Positions 25,687 through 34,684 of a stretch of DNA of 64,000 nucleotides are shown here, piece after piece. A program made the position numbers and the translations under genes. The DNA lies in contig NZ_LOPY01000037.1 of the NCBI RefSeq assembly GCF_001469895.1, forward strand, positions 1 through 64,000, given 5' to 3'. The stretch is from Pseudoalteromonas sp. XI10 (GTDB taxonomy: Bacteria > Pseudomonadota > Gammaproteobacteria > Enterobacterales > Alteromonadaceae). The notes beneath the pieces are model-generated. The model ran no database searches and was not told the origin of the DNA. It saw only the letters and a list, made by a program, of their open reading frames with translations. The first letter of the stretch is position 1; the number at the start of each line of letters is the position of its first letter.

Positions 25687-27111
25687 ATGAGCGAAAAACG
25701 CGAGCATTTTAGCTCCCGCCTCGGTTTTATTTTAGCGGCAGCCGGTTCTGCTGTAGGTATCGGAAACTTAGTAGGTTTTCCGGTTTCAGCTACAAAAAAC
25801 GGCGGTGGTGCTTTCCTTTTAGTCTATGCATTGTTTGTCATTTTCATCTGTTTGCCAGTGATGATGGCTGAAATGGCCATGGGTCGTAAAGCGCAAAAAG
25901 ATCCACTTGGTTCATACAAATTTTTAGCGGGCAATGATCCAAAATGGAACTTTGCTGGCTTTTTAGCCGTATTAACGCCATTTATGATTGCTGTTTTTTA
26001 TATGGTGATCACAGTATGGATTTTCGGTTATTTATCGCAAACCGCTTTTGGTAATCTAGATGCCTTGGCCCAGCCAGATAACTTTGGCACTTTTATCAAT
26101 AGCTACACCGTGTTTGGTTACATGGCCGTGGTTGCCATCATCGTTAACTTGATTTTAGTGGGTGGTGTTAAAGAAGGTATTGAAAAAGCGGCTAAGTTTA
26201 TGATGCCAGCTTTATTTGTACTACTCACTGCATTGGTTGTATACGTACTAACTCTTGATAACGCAATGGCAGGTGTTAAGTACTATGTTGTGCCTGACTT
26301 TTCAAAAATGGATGCCAGCGTATTAAATGGTGCATTAGCTCAAGCGTTTTTCTCGTTGTCACTGGGTATGGGTATCTTAATGACCTATGCATCTTATATT
26401 TCTAAGAAAGATGACATTGTTGGTAGTGCAAAAATGGTTGCAGTTACTGACTCGATGGTGGCATTTATTGCTGGTCTAATGGTGCTTCCAGCTATTTTCA
26501 GTTTTAACCCAGATACTGACCCAAGTACTTTATCTGACTCGTCAGTATCGATGATTTTTGTATACCTACCAAAAATTTTATTAGCGTTACAAGCTGATAT
26601 TGGTTACGTGGGTGCATCAATTGTTGCGTTTGTATTCTTCTTACTTGTCTTTTTTGCTGCAATTACGTCACTTGTATCAATTGTAGAAGTGCCAACAGCA
26701 ACATTAAGTGACCGCAAAGGTATCAGCCGTAAAAAAGCACTGGCTATCTTAACTTTATCTACAGGTGTATTGACTGTGCTGTGTACCATGTCATTTGGTA
26801 TGGTTGACTCGCTTACAAAGTTTGTTAGCTATGGCGGTGGCGATAAGAGCTTATTTGATATCGTTTATGATGTGTTTTACGACACGATTTTACCGCTTAA
26901 TGGTTTAATGGTGTGTTTATTCGTTATGTATCGTTGGAAAAAAGCGAACTTATCGGCAGAGCTAAGCCAAGGCTGTGACGGCTATATTGGCAGCTTCACA
27001 GAGAAGTATGTGAACTTCTCGCTATCAACGTTTATCCCTGCCATTTTATTACTAATCTTTGTAAATACGGTGGCGACTAAGTTTTTTGCATTTAGTATTT
27101 TCGGATTTTAA
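25687..27111 (+). CDS. Sodium-dependent transporter (NSS family)
   Basis: A 474-residue inner-membrane carrier with about eleven to twelve helices. The neurotransmitter:sodium symporter signature is plain at the N-terminus (SSRLGFILAAAGSAVGIGNL and FPVSATKNGGGAFLL). Bacterial members such as LeuT and MhsT take up amino acids with Na+. Substrate cannot be assigned. A terminator follows 18 bp later. It separates yciI from yciB. Confidence 0.93.
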   Translation: MSEKREHFSSRLGFILAAAGSAVGIGNLVGFPVSATKNGGGAFLLVYALFVIFICLPVMMAEMAMGRKAQKDPLGSYKFLAGNDPKWNFAGFLAVLTPFMIAVFYMVITVWIFGYLSQTAFGNLDALAQPDNFGTFINSYTVFGYMAVVAIIVNLILVGGVKEGIEKAAKFMMPALFVLLTALVVYVLTLDNAMAGVKYYVVPDFSKMDASVLNGALAQAFFSLSLGMGILMTYASYISKKDDIVGSAKMVAVTDSMVAFIAGLMVLPAIFSFNPDTDPSTLSDSSVSMIFVYLPKILLALQADIGYVGASIVAFVFFLLVFFAAITSLVSIVEVPTATLSDRKGISRKKALAILTLSTGVLTVLCTMSFGMVDSLTKFVSYGGGDKSLFDIVYDVFYDTILPLNGLMVCLFVMYRWKKANLSAELSQGCDGYIGSFTEKYVNFSLSTFIPAILLLIFVNTVATKFFAFSIFGF

Positions 27112-27127
27112 AAACCAGTTCAATACT

Positions 27128-27155
27128 TAGCCGCGCACTTTGCGCGGCTTTTTTA
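27128..27155 (+). terminator. Intrinsic terminator after the NSS transporter gene
   Basis: AGCCGCGCA (27129-27137), loop CTT and TGCGCGGCT (27141-27149), then TTTTTT. Confidence 0.92.
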
Positions 27156-27172
27156 TGCCTACTTTTATTATT

Positions 27173-27811
27173 TTAAAAGGCCCCGGCATCAAGCACATCA
27201 CCCAAGCCTAGGGTAAACATCCAAAGTCCCCATAAGCTGTGTTCAATTACACACACGAAGGTCGAGCGGCTTTGCGCATACGTATAAGAAAAAAGCAGCC
27301 CCCCTAAAAATGCCAACAGTACTGCCAATACATTTGCATAGATAATGTGAGCCAACGCAAACACTGATGCGCTGACAATAATACGCACTGTTTTACTTGG
27401 CATAATGCGTTTGTAGCGATGGAAAAAATAGGTTCTAAAAATAAGCTCTTGCGGCATCACCGATAAAATGGGGTAGAGCAATAACAACATTAGCCAATCG
27501 TTAAATGAGTTTCGTGGCAGTGAAAACCAGTTTTCTTGATTCATGATGCCGTAAAACATTCCAGAGAATAGCGCCCCTAAAAAGAAGAAACTAAATAAGC
27601 GACGTTTTACCGCACTAAATTGCCCAAGGCTTGTTAAACGAAAGCGTTTAAAATGGGGATCAGATAAAAGCAACATGCCGCACACGGCCATTAAAATAAT
27701 AAGGGCAGGAATAAGCCAGTTAGCGAGGTAGGCACGAAGAAAGAAGCCTAATAGCGGCAAAGAAACAAATATGAGGGTAAATTCAAGCCAGCGGTATTGG
27801 TTAGCGTTCAA
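27173..27811 (-). CDS. CPBP family (Abi/Rce1-like) intramembrane protein
   Basis: A 212-residue membrane protein with about six helices. Motif 1 is PQELIFR (Gln121, Glu122, Arg126) in place of the usual E-E-x-x-x-R. His155 (FALAHIIYAN) and His191 (IEHSLWG) match motifs 2 and 3. With the first Glu replaced by Gln, protease activity is doubtful, although some CPBP branches carry this variant. It follows yciB on the same strand. Confidence 0.8.
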   Translation of the reverse strand: MNANQYRWLEFTLIFVSLPLLGFFLRAYLANWLIPALIILMAVCGMLLLSDPHFKRFRLTSLGQFSAVKRRLFSFFFLGALFSGMFYGIMNQENWFSLPRNSFNDWLMLLLLYPILSVMPQELIFRTYFFHRYKRIMPSKTVRIIVSASVFALAHIIYANVLAVLLAFLGGLLFSYTYAQSRSTFVCVIEHSLWGLWMFTLGLGDVLDAGAF

Positions 27812-27869
27812 TGTCGTCTCAGCGTGTTTTTTGTTTACGCTAACAAGCTAAGACGACAGATTTATGACA

Positions 27870-28457
27870 TTAAGATTGCTTTGGATCTTTCTCTTCGTCA
27901 TCTTCAGGTAAGTATTTGAATAGGGTGATGATCGTTGCTAACACGCAAACAAAAGTAATGCCCATTAAGCCAAACACTTTAAAGTTAACCCAAAAGTCGA
28001 GCGAGAAGTTATAAGCAATGTAGATATTCAGCGCCGAGATACCAGCAGTCACTGCAACCCAAAACAGGTTAAGCTTATTCCAGAGCGCTTCAGGTACGTT
28101 GATTTCTTGTTTACTCTCAGAGGCATTTTCTAAAATCGAGCTAAGTGCTTTTTTCACTAGGTTTTTGCCAAGTACATAGCGGCTTACTAACAAAGTAACA
28201 CTGAAAATGGCATATACAATGGTGGCTTTCCATTTAACAAACTGCTCATCGTGGAACACTAAGGTGAGGGTGCCCAACACCACAGCTATGGCAAAAAACA
28301 CCCAGTGACGGGTTGGCACTTTACCATCTTTAAAATAACAGTAAGCAACTTGAATTAAGGTGGTTAGCATCAGCAAGGCTGTTGCCCAATAAATATCAAC
28401 TAACTTGAAAACCGCAAAAAATAAAATCAGCGGGATGTATTCAATGATCGCATGCAT
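27870..28457 (-). CDS. yciB: Inner membrane-spanning protein YciB (septation protein A)
   Basis: A 195-residue protein with five to six predicted helices. The start IIEYIPLILFFAVFKLVDIYWATA and the KMPTRHWVFF-like loop (here GKVPTRHW) are typical. YciB interacts with divisome and elongasome proteins and affects envelope integrity. The acidic tail (DDEEKDPK) is a small extension. Neighbours include the CPBP gene downstream on the same strand and, divergently, an HU-like gene. Confidence 0.9.
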   Translation of the reverse strand: MHAIIEYIPLILFFAVFKLVDIYWATALLMLTTLIQVAYCYFKDGKVPTRHWVFFAIAVVLGTLTLVFHDEQFVKWKATIVYAIFSVTLLVSRYVLGKNLVKKALSSILENASESKQEINVPEALWNKLNLFWVAVTAGISALNIYIAYNFSLDFWVNFKVFGLMGITFVCVLATIITLFKYLPEDDEEKDPKQS

Positions 28458-28567
28458 AAATTTATAAATGCTCTAATTTAAAAAGATACTGGGTTGTATC
28501 AAGTTATCGTGCAAGATACAAGGTTGACTTAGCAGCCCTGAAAGCTTAGCCTCCCGAGCCAATCTGG

Positions 28568-28592
28568 CCTAAACCTGCGTTTAGGTTGTTTT
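28568..28592 (+). terminator. Weak hairpin upstream of the HU-like gene
   Basis: CCTAAAC (28568-28574), loop CTGC and GTTTAGG (28579-28585), followed by TTGTTTT. It stands 60 bp upstream of the HU-like gene with no plus-strand gene before it, so it may be a leader element or an operator. Confidence 0.4.
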
Positions 28593-28651
28593 ACCTTATC
28601 TTTTTCCGCTTAACCTCAGATGATTGAGCGGCGTATTTTGGAGCACTTTTT

Positions 28652-28921
28652 ATGAATAAAGCCGCGTTAGTATCGCAAATGGCTGCCCACAGTGAATTAA
28701 CAAAAAAAGACACACAAGCTGCCTTAACCAGCATGTTAAATGCTATCGAAAAGTCTCTTTCTGAGGGCGACCAAGTGCAAATTAATGGCTTTGGTACGTT
28801 TGCTCTGAGTTATTACCCAGCACGCAAAGGGCGCAACCCACAAACCGGTGAAGAAATTGAAATAGAAGGCGCTAACAAGCCAGTTTTTAAACCTGCTAAA
28901 GCACTCAAAGACGGTTTATAA
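28652..28921 (+). CDS. HU-family DNA-binding protein
   Basis: An 89-residue histone-like protein with the family fold: N-terminal helices, the core GDQVQINGFGTFALSYYPAR and the DNA-binding arm GRNPQTGEEIEI followed by FKPAKALKDGL. It is more divergent than canonical HupA/HupB or IHF (no IHF-specific residues), so it is an extra HU paralogue. Its role is probably accessory chromosome compaction. It is monocistronic. Confidence 0.9.
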   Translation: MNKAALVSQMAAHSELTKKDTQAALTSMLNAIEKSLSEGDQVQINGFGTFALSYYPARKGRNPQTGEEIEIEGANKPVFKPAKALKDGL

Positions 28922-29030
28922 GCAGGATTTGCAAAGCGGGTGTAGTATTTACAGAGCATAAATAGAACACCTGAGAATTTATTCAATATTTTCAATCTAT
29001 TAAGTTTGGCATGTTGTCTGCTGTTAATCG

Positions 29031-29046
29031 TTTAGGTTTACCTAAA
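29031..29046. promoter_or_regulatory. Perfect 16-bp palindrome before the DJ-1/PfpI gene
   Basis: TTTAGGT-TT-ACCTAAA directly precedes the ribosome-binding site (AAGGAG, 29047-29052). It could be an operator that blocks transcription or a small hairpin limiting translation. Confidence 0.5.
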
Positions 29047-29058
29047 TAAGGAGATAAC

Positions 29059-29631
29059 ATGTCAAATTTAAATAGCCAACTTAATGGTAAAAAGATTGCC
29101 ATTCTTGCAACCAATGGTTTTGAGCAAAGCGAGCTATTGTCACCACGAAGCGCATTATTAGAAGCTGGTGCACTTGTCGAAGTTGTGTCACTTGAGCGTG
29201 GCGATATCACAGCATGGGATGAAAACCAATGGGGTGAGCGAGTCAGTGTTGACCGTGTAGTCAGCGAAGCTGACTCTGCAGAGTATGACGCGTTACTTTT
29301 GCCTGGTGGTTTATTCAACCCAGATACGTTACGTCAAGATAGCGAAGCAAAAGCCTTTGTTGATGGTTTTTTCAGTGCCGGTAAAAACAAACCTATCGCC
29401 GCGATTTGCCACGGTCCATGGTTATTAGCCGAAATTAACAAACTACGGGAACGCAAAGTAACCTCATACCCAAGTATCAAAACAGATTTGATCAATGCAG
29501 GAGCTAATTGGGTTGATCAAGAAGTATGTGTTGATGAGGGTATAGTCACAAGCCGAAGCCCAGCCGACCTGGAAGCCTTTAATCGTAAGTTTATCGAAGA
29601 GATTAAAGAGGGTGTGCACCGCCATCATTAA
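29059..29631 (+). CDS. DJ-1/PfpI family protein (type 1 glutamine amidotransferase-like)
   Basis: A 190-residue cytoplasmic protein of the PfpI/YhbO branch. The nucleophile elbow AAICHGPW places the reactive Cys at 117, and Glu22/Glu25 lie in GFEQSEL. Relatives act as stress proteins, with protease or deglycase activity claimed for some. The ribosome site is strong. A bidirectional terminator separates it from the convergent trp operon. Confidence 0.88.
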   Translation: MSNLNSQLNGKKIAILATNGFEQSELLSPRSALLEAGALVEVVSLERGDITAWDENQWGERVSVDRVVSEADSAEYDALLLPGGLFNPDTLRQDSEAKAFVDGFFSAGKNKPIAAICHGPWLLAEINKLRERKVTSYPSIKTDLINAGANWVDQEVCVDEGIVTSRSPADLEAFNRKFIEEIKEGVHRHH

Positions 29632-29648
29632 CCATAAATTGTAAGCAC

Positions 29649-29675
29649 AAAAAAGGGCCTTTATGGCCCTTTTTT
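29649..29675. terminator. Bidirectional terminator, PfpI gene / trp operon
   Basis: AAAAAAGGGCC (29649-29659) and GGCCCTTTTTT (29665-29675) with a 5-nt loop give T-runs on both strands. It ends the trp operon 17 bp after the trpA stop. Confidence 0.93.
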
Positions 29676-29691
29676 AAGTAATAAAACAAAC

Positions 29692-30504
29692 TTACTTTGT
29701 AGCTGCTTTCATACTGGCTACAAACTCTTTTAAACCAGTTAGCATTGCTGCTTGATCATCAAGGTTTGCCTCGATGATTTTAACAACCGCAGAGCCTGAA
29801 ATCGCACCAGCAGCTCCTGAATCGAGTGCTGACTTAACATCTTCTGGTGTTGATACACCAAAACCAAGTAATGCCGGTGCAGCATGGTAATCTTTTAGTT
29901 TTTTAACTAATGAATCTGCTGGCATTTGTGCCTTGGTTTCTGTGCCTGTTACACCTGCGCGCGAAAGAAGGTATGTGTAACCACGACCATATGATGCACA
30001 CTCTCGTAAAGTGTCATCATCAGCATTCGGTGTAGCAATAAAAATTGGATCGATGCCATTTTTCATCGCTGTTTGGCGAAATAGCTTTGACTCATGTAGC
30101 GGCACGTCAGCCACTAAAATTGAATCTACACCGGCCTCTTTAGCATCTTGATAAAATTTTTCGATGCCACGCTTAAACACTAGGTTTGAATACAATAATA
30201 GGCCAATTGGAATATTGGCATTGTACTGGCGCACTTGCTTAATGATATCAAAGCAATCTTGGGTATTGATGTTTTCATCAAGTGCACGAATGTTGGCCGC
30301 TTGGATCACCGGGCCATCTGCAATCGGATCTGAAAAAGGAATACCTAGCTCAAGGGCATCGGCGCCGCCATCAATTAAGCTTTTGATGATTTCTACGCTC
30401 AGTGCTTTATTAGGATCGCCAATAGTGACAAAGGGTACAAAAGCACCTTGGTTGGTTTCATTTAATGTGGCGAACAGTTGTCCGTAACGGTTAGTCTGGC
30501 TCAT
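29692..30504 (-). CDS. trpA: Tryptophan synthase alpha chain
   Basis: Cleaves indole-3-glycerol phosphate to indole, which is channelled to TrpB. The 270 residues match the family length. Catalytic residues are Glu52 ([10 protein letters not shown]) and Asp63 (PIADGP), equivalent to E. coli Glu49 and Asp60. The start overlaps the trpB stop by four bases (ATGA), indicating translational coupling, and it is the last gene of the operon. Confidence 0.98.
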   Translation of the reverse strand: MSQTNRYGQLFATLNETNQGAFVPFVTIGDPNKALSVEIIKSLIDGGADALELGIPFSDPIADGPVIQAANIRALDENINTQDCFDIIKQVRQYNANIPIGLLLYSNLVFKRGIEKFYQDAKEAGVDSILVADVPLHESKLFRQTAMKNGIDPIFIATPNADDDTLRECASYGRGYTYLLSRAGVTGTETKAQMPADSLVKKLKDYHAAPALLGFGVSTPEDVKSALDSGAAGAISGSAVVKIIEANLDDQAAMLTGLKEFVASMKAATK

Positions 30505-31685
30505 AGTGCGCCTCCTTCTGATAAAACACTGTGTACGTGAGCCAAATCTTTATCGCCTCGGCCGCTTAGGTTAACCACTAAAATAGTGTCTTCGGTTTGT
30601 TGCTCGGCATATTTAAGGGCATATGCTAGGGCATGGCTTGATTCAAGCGCTGGAATGATCCCTTCGTTTTTAGCCAGTAGTTGGAATGCTTCAAGCGCTT
30701 CAGTATCGCTAATTCCAACGTACTCAGCACGGCCAGTTTCATGCAAGTGAGCATGCTGTGGGCCAACAGCAGGGTAATCAAGACCTGCTGATACAGAGTA
30801 AGACTCTTCAATTTGACCATCATCATCTTGCATAATGTAGGTATAGGTACCGTGTAAGATGCCTTTTGTGCCTTTACATAAGGTGGCACCATGCTGGTGG
30901 GTGTCTAAGCCCTTACCAGCAGGCTCTACACCAATTAGTTTTACGCTTGGTTCATCAATAAAGTCTGTGAACATACCAATGGCGTTAGAGCCACCGCCCA
31001 CACAAGCAAGCACAGCATCTGGTAATCGACCTTCAGCTTTGAGTACTTGTTGTTTTGCTTCTTCACCAATCATTTTTTGGAACTCACGTACCATGGTTGG
31101 GAATGGGTGAGGGCCTGCTGCAGTGCCTAGTAAATAGTGAGCGTCTTTATAATTTGCTGACCAGTCACGCAGAGCTTCATTTACGGCATCTTTTAAGGTG
31201 CCAGAGCCCGCTGTGACAGGAATAACCTCTGCGCCCATTAGTTTCATACGAAATACATTTGGTTGTTGACGTTCTACGTCTTTTGCACCCATGTAAATAC
31301 GGCATTTTAAGCCAAGTAGGGCACAGGCAAGGGCCGTTGCAACACCGTGTTGGCCGGCACCTGTTTCTGCAATAACTTCTTTTTTACCCATGCGTTTGGT
31401 AAGGAGTGCTTGACCAAGTACTTGGTTGGTTTTGTGCGCACCACCATGGAGTAAATCTTCACGCTTTAAATACAGTTTTACCTTAGGGTTTTTAACTAAG
31501 TTACGTGTCAGTGTTAATGGTGTAGGGCGACCTGCGTATTCATTTAATAGTTTTTCAAACTCAGCCTGAAAAGCTGGATCGTTTTGTGATTTATTAAACT
31601 CTGCTTCTAGTTGCTTGAGTGCTGGCACAAGCAGCTGTGGTACAAACATACCACCGAATTCACCGAAATAAGCTGGATTTTGCAT
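30501..31685 (-). CDS. trpB: Tryptophan synthase beta chain
   Basis: PLP enzyme joining indole and serine. The PLP lysine is Lys85 in GGAHKTNQ, and the phosphate-binding loop is GGGSNAIG. The frame is open further upstream to 31763, inside trpCF, but ATG 31685 has a GAGG site and starts with the family sequence [17 protein letters not shown], giving 394 residues. It begins seven bases after the trpCF stop. Confidence 0.98.
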   Translation of the reverse strand: MQNPAYFGEFGGMFVPQLLVPALKQLEAEFNKSQNDPAFQAEFEKLLNEYAGRPTPLTLTRNLVKNPKVKLYLKREDLLHGGAHKTNQVLGQALLTKRMGKKEVIAETGAGQHGVATALACALLGLKCRIYMGAKDVERQQPNVFRMKLMGAEVIPVTAGSGTLKDAVNEALRDWSANYKDAHYLLGTAAGPHPFPTMVREFQKMIGEEAKQQVLKAEGRLPDAVLACVGGGSNAIGMFTDFIDEPSVKLIGVEPAGKGLDTHQHGATLCKGTKGILHGTYTYIMQDDDGQIEESYSVSAGLDYPAVGPQHAHLHETGRAEYVGISDTEALEAFQLLAKNEGIIPALESSHALAYALKYAEQQTEDTILVVNLSGRGDKDLAHVHSVLSEGGAL

Positions 31686-31692
31686 TCTAACC

Positions 31693-33057
31693 TCAATAAT
31701 TTCTGATATGCGAAAACGCATTTTGTAATTTTGTTTGGCACTTTTTACCCGCTGACGCTTCAACGCCAGAATTTAGGTCAAGGCCGTTAGCACCGCGATA
31801 AAGCGCTGCATGAATATTCTCTGGATTCAAACCACCGGCTAACATAAACGGCACGGTTGCCGTCTCTAGCACAGACCAATCAAATGCTTCGCCTGTGCCG
31901 CCTTTTTGGCTTTTGCTGTAAGTGTCGTATAAATGGCGATCAACCCCTTCAAGCGGTTTAGGTAATTCGCCTTTAACTGCTTGGGCTTTCCAAATTTCAC
32001 AGCCAAGCGGTAATTGCTTTCTGAGACTTTGAATATACTCGCTATTCTCATCGCCATGTAATTGCACGGCCGCTAATTTTAAGCTTTGCGCATAATCGAT
32101 CACTTGTTCAAGAGGTGCATTGACAAACACACCTACATACGCGAGTGGGGCACTTTGCGTAACTTGCTTGGCACAGTCGATATCGACATAGCGCGGTGAC
32201 TTAGGATAAAAAATTAAGCCACCATAAACAGCACCACTGGCGTAGGCTGCCATCGCATCTTGTGAACGGGTTAAACCGCACACTTTGTTCTCACCTAAAA
32301 TCACTTTACGACATGCGGCTTCTAAGTCGCGCTCAGCCATCAATGAGCTGCCAATTAAAAAGCCATCACACAATGGCGCAAGGCGTTTTACATCTTTATG
32401 GGTATAAATGCCCGACTCTGAAATCACCACTTTGTCATTTGGGATAAGCTGACGTAAACGCTCTGTTGCTGCAAGGTCAGTACTTAAATCACGAAGGTCG
32501 CGGTTATTAATACCGATAAGGCTGGCATTAAGTGCAAGAGCACGGCTAACTTCTTGCTCATTGCTAACTTCAGTGAGCACCGACATGTTTAAAGAGTCAG
32601 CCACTTTGTGAAGCGCTAAATATTGCTCGTCATCAAGGACAGAGAGCATTAATAAAATGGCATCACCACCAGATAAGCGTGCTAAATAAACTTGGTACTC
32701 ATCAATAAAGAAGTCTTTACAAATAAGCGGCTGTTCAACTTGGCTGCGCACATACTCAAGGTACTCATAGCTGCCTTGGAAATATTTTTCATCAGTTAGT
32801 ACGCTCATACAGGTAGCGTACTTTTTATAAACCGATGTAATTTCCTCTAAATTGAATGGTTCGCGAATAAGTCCTTTTGACGGTGAGGCCTTTTTACATT
32901 CTAAAATAAACTGCGTACCGGTTGCTGCTAATGCGCCTTCAAAGTCTCGCTTGGTTGGCACAACCTCGCTAATGAATGACTCAAGCGGGCGCTGTGCTTT
33001 TCTTTGTTCTAATTCAATACGTTTGTCGGCAACAATTTTGTCTAACACGTTAGCCAT
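31693..33057 (-). CDS. trpCF: Bifunctional indole-3-glycerol phosphate synthase / phosphoribosylanthranilate isomerase
   Basis: A 454-residue fusion of TrpC (about 1-256, with [13 protein letters not shown] and [10 protein letters not shown]) and TrpF (about 257-454, with CGLTRSQDA near its start, AVQLHGDE and [11 protein letters not shown]). The fusion is the same as in E. coli. The start overlaps the trpD stop by eight bases. Confidence 0.98.
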   Translation of the reverse strand: MANVLDKIVADKRIELEQRKAQRPLESFISEVVPTKRDFEGALAATGTQFILECKKASPSKGLIREPFNLEEITSVYKKYATCMSVLTDEKYFQGSYEYLEYVRSQVEQPLICKDFFIDEYQVYLARLSGGDAILLMLSVLDDEQYLALHKVADSLNMSVLTEVSNEQEVSRALALNASLIGINNRDLRDLSTDLAATERLRQLIPNDKVVISESGIYTHKDVKRLAPLCDGFLIGSSLMAERDLEAACRKVILGENKVCGLTRSQDAMAAYASGAVYGGLIFYPKSPRYVDIDCAKQVTQSAPLAYVGVFVNAPLEQVIDYAQSLKLAAVQLHGDENSEYIQSLRKQLPLGCEIWKAQAVKGELPKPLEGVDRHLYDTYSKSQKGGTGEAFDWSVLETATVPFMLAGGLNPENIHAALYRGANGLDLNSGVEASAGKKCQTKLQNAFSHIRNY

Positions 33058-34069
33058 GACTTACCTCAATAATTGCGTTCAATGTGTCCATCGCTTTGCC
33101 TGATGCTAATAATTCGCTTACTTGATCTGCGGCTGCTTTTAAATCACTTGCTTTATCGGTTAAATAAAGAAGAGCGGCAACGTTGGCTATAATGGCTGCG
33201 TTATGCGCCATTTCACCTTGACCTTGTAAAATCGCTAAGCTTGCTTTTGCGTTATATTCTGGGCCTTGGCCTGCTAGTTGTTCAAGTGAATAGTTTCCAA
33301 GACCAAAATCGCTCGCTGTTAGCGTGTATTCGCTCAGTTCACCGTTATTAAGTTCAACTACTTTGGTTGTCCCGTGTAAGGCAATTTCGTCAGTGCCTGC
33401 ACCGTGAACCACCATAGCGCGTTTTGTGCCAAGGGTTTTTAAGGTTTCGGCCATTGGTAAACACAGCGATGGGTCATAAACACCAAGCAATTGCACCTCA
33501 GGGGCAGCAGGGTTGGCCAGTGGCCCTAAAATATTAAAAATTGTGCGGCTTTTAAGGGCCGTACGCACACCCATCGCATGGCGTACACCACTGTGATAAT
33601 GCGGCGCAAATAAAAATGTAAAGCCAGTATTTTCTAAACAATGGGCAGCTTGCTCAGGGCTCATATCAATATTGATACCCAAGGCTTTAAGTAAATCCGC
33701 AGAGCCCGAATTACTCGACACACTGCGATTACCATGTTTGACCATGTTGATGCCCGCAGCGGCGGCAACAATAGCAGCCGTGGTACTAATATTAATTGTG
33801 TTTGAGCCATCGCCACCGGTACCACAGCTATCGGCAAGCAAGGTTTTGCTGGTTTGAAATGGCACTGCATTGGCGCGCATTGATGCCGCAGCACCGGCGA
33901 TTTCATCACTTGTTTCGCCTTTTAGTTTTAGGGCGATAAGTGCTGCAGTTAATTCAATATCATTAAGCTTGCCATTCATGATGGCGTCAAACAATTCAGT
34001 TGCTTGCGAAAACGATAAATCTTGCTTTGCTAATAATTGGTTTAACTGGGTTTGAGTTGTTGCTTCCAT
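33050..34069 (-). CDS. trpD: Anthranilate phosphoribosyltransferase
   Basis: Transfers the phosphoribosyl group from PRPP to anthranilate. The 339-residue protein is free-standing, not fused to TrpG as in E. coli. The PRPP loop GTGGDGSNTINIST and the KHGNRSVSSNSGSADLL motif are intact. It follows trpG by nine bases. Confidence 0.98.
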   Translation of the reverse strand: MEATTQTQLNQLLAKQDLSFSQATELFDAIMNGKLNDIELTAALIALKLKGETSDEIAGAAASMRANAVPFQTSKTLLADSCGTGGDGSNTINISTTAAIVAAAAGINMVKHGNRSVSSNSGSADLLKALGINIDMSPEQAAHCLENTGFTFLFAPHYHSGVRHAMGVRTALKSRTIFNILGPLANPAAPEVQLLGVYDPSLCLPMAETLKTLGTKRAMVVHGAGTDEIALHGTTKVVELNNGELSEYTLTASDFGLGNYSLEQLAGQGPEYNAKASLAILQGQGEMAHNAAIIANVAALLYLTDKASDLKAAADQVSELLASGKAMDTLNAIIEVSHG

Positions 34070-34078
34070 GTTATTCCT

Positions 34079-34684
34079 CTACTGCACGCGTGCGGTTAAA
34101 AATTCAATGCTTTGCTGTAATAGCAATGCGCCATTCGGCGTTAAAATTGACTCAGGATGAAACTGATAGCCAAGGGCATTATCTTGTTGATGGTAAATTG
34201 CCATCGGAATATTTTCATAACAAGCAATTACTTCAACGTCATCAGGGACTTTGGTTGCCATTAATGAATGATAACGAGCAACCGGCATTTTATCGCCCAT
34301 ACCTGCAAATACTGGGTGCTCAGTCAACTCAATAATTGATGACTTGCCATGCACTGTTTCACCTGCATGACCAATAACCCCACCGTAGCTTTGTGTTAGT
34401 GCTTGCTGCCCTAAACAGATGCCGAGCATAGGGAAGCGGCCTTTACACAGTTCAATGAGTTCCATTAAACAACCCGCATCAGATGGTGCGCCGGGGCCAG
34501 GTGAAAGTACCAATAACACAGGTACGGTTTCTTGGCACATTTTGTCAAAGATGCTTTGTGCACTGATGTTATTACGGTATACCACTAACTGGCACCCTAA
34601 CATAGAAAGTTCATCGACTAAGTTATAACTAAATGAATCAAAGTTATCTAAAAAGTAGATTTTATAGGCTGATGTTGTCGTCAT
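34079..34684 (-). CDS. trpG: Anthranilate synthase glutamine amidotransferase subunit
   Basis: A 201-residue type 1 glutamine amidotransferase supplying ammonia to TrpE. The oxyanion strand LLVLSPGPGAPSDAG, the nucleophile Cys in GICLGQQ and the His-Glu pair in FHPES are all present. It starts within one base of the trpE stop. It is separate from trpD. Confidence 0.97.
   Translation of the reverse strand: MTTTSAYKIYFLDNFDSFSYNLVDELSMLGCQLVVYRNNISAQSIFDKMCQETVPVLLVLSPGPGAPSDAGCLMELIELCKGRFPMLGICLGQQALTQSYGGVIGHAGETVHGKSSIIELTEHPVFAGMGDKMPVARYHSLMATKVPDDVEVIACYENIPMAIYHQQDNALGYQFHPESILTPNGALLLQQSIEFLTARVQ

Noticed and set aside
31686..31763. N-terminal extension of trpB into trpCF
   Set aside because: ATG 31685 has a good ribosome site and matches the family start; the extension codes for a basic, unrelated stretch.
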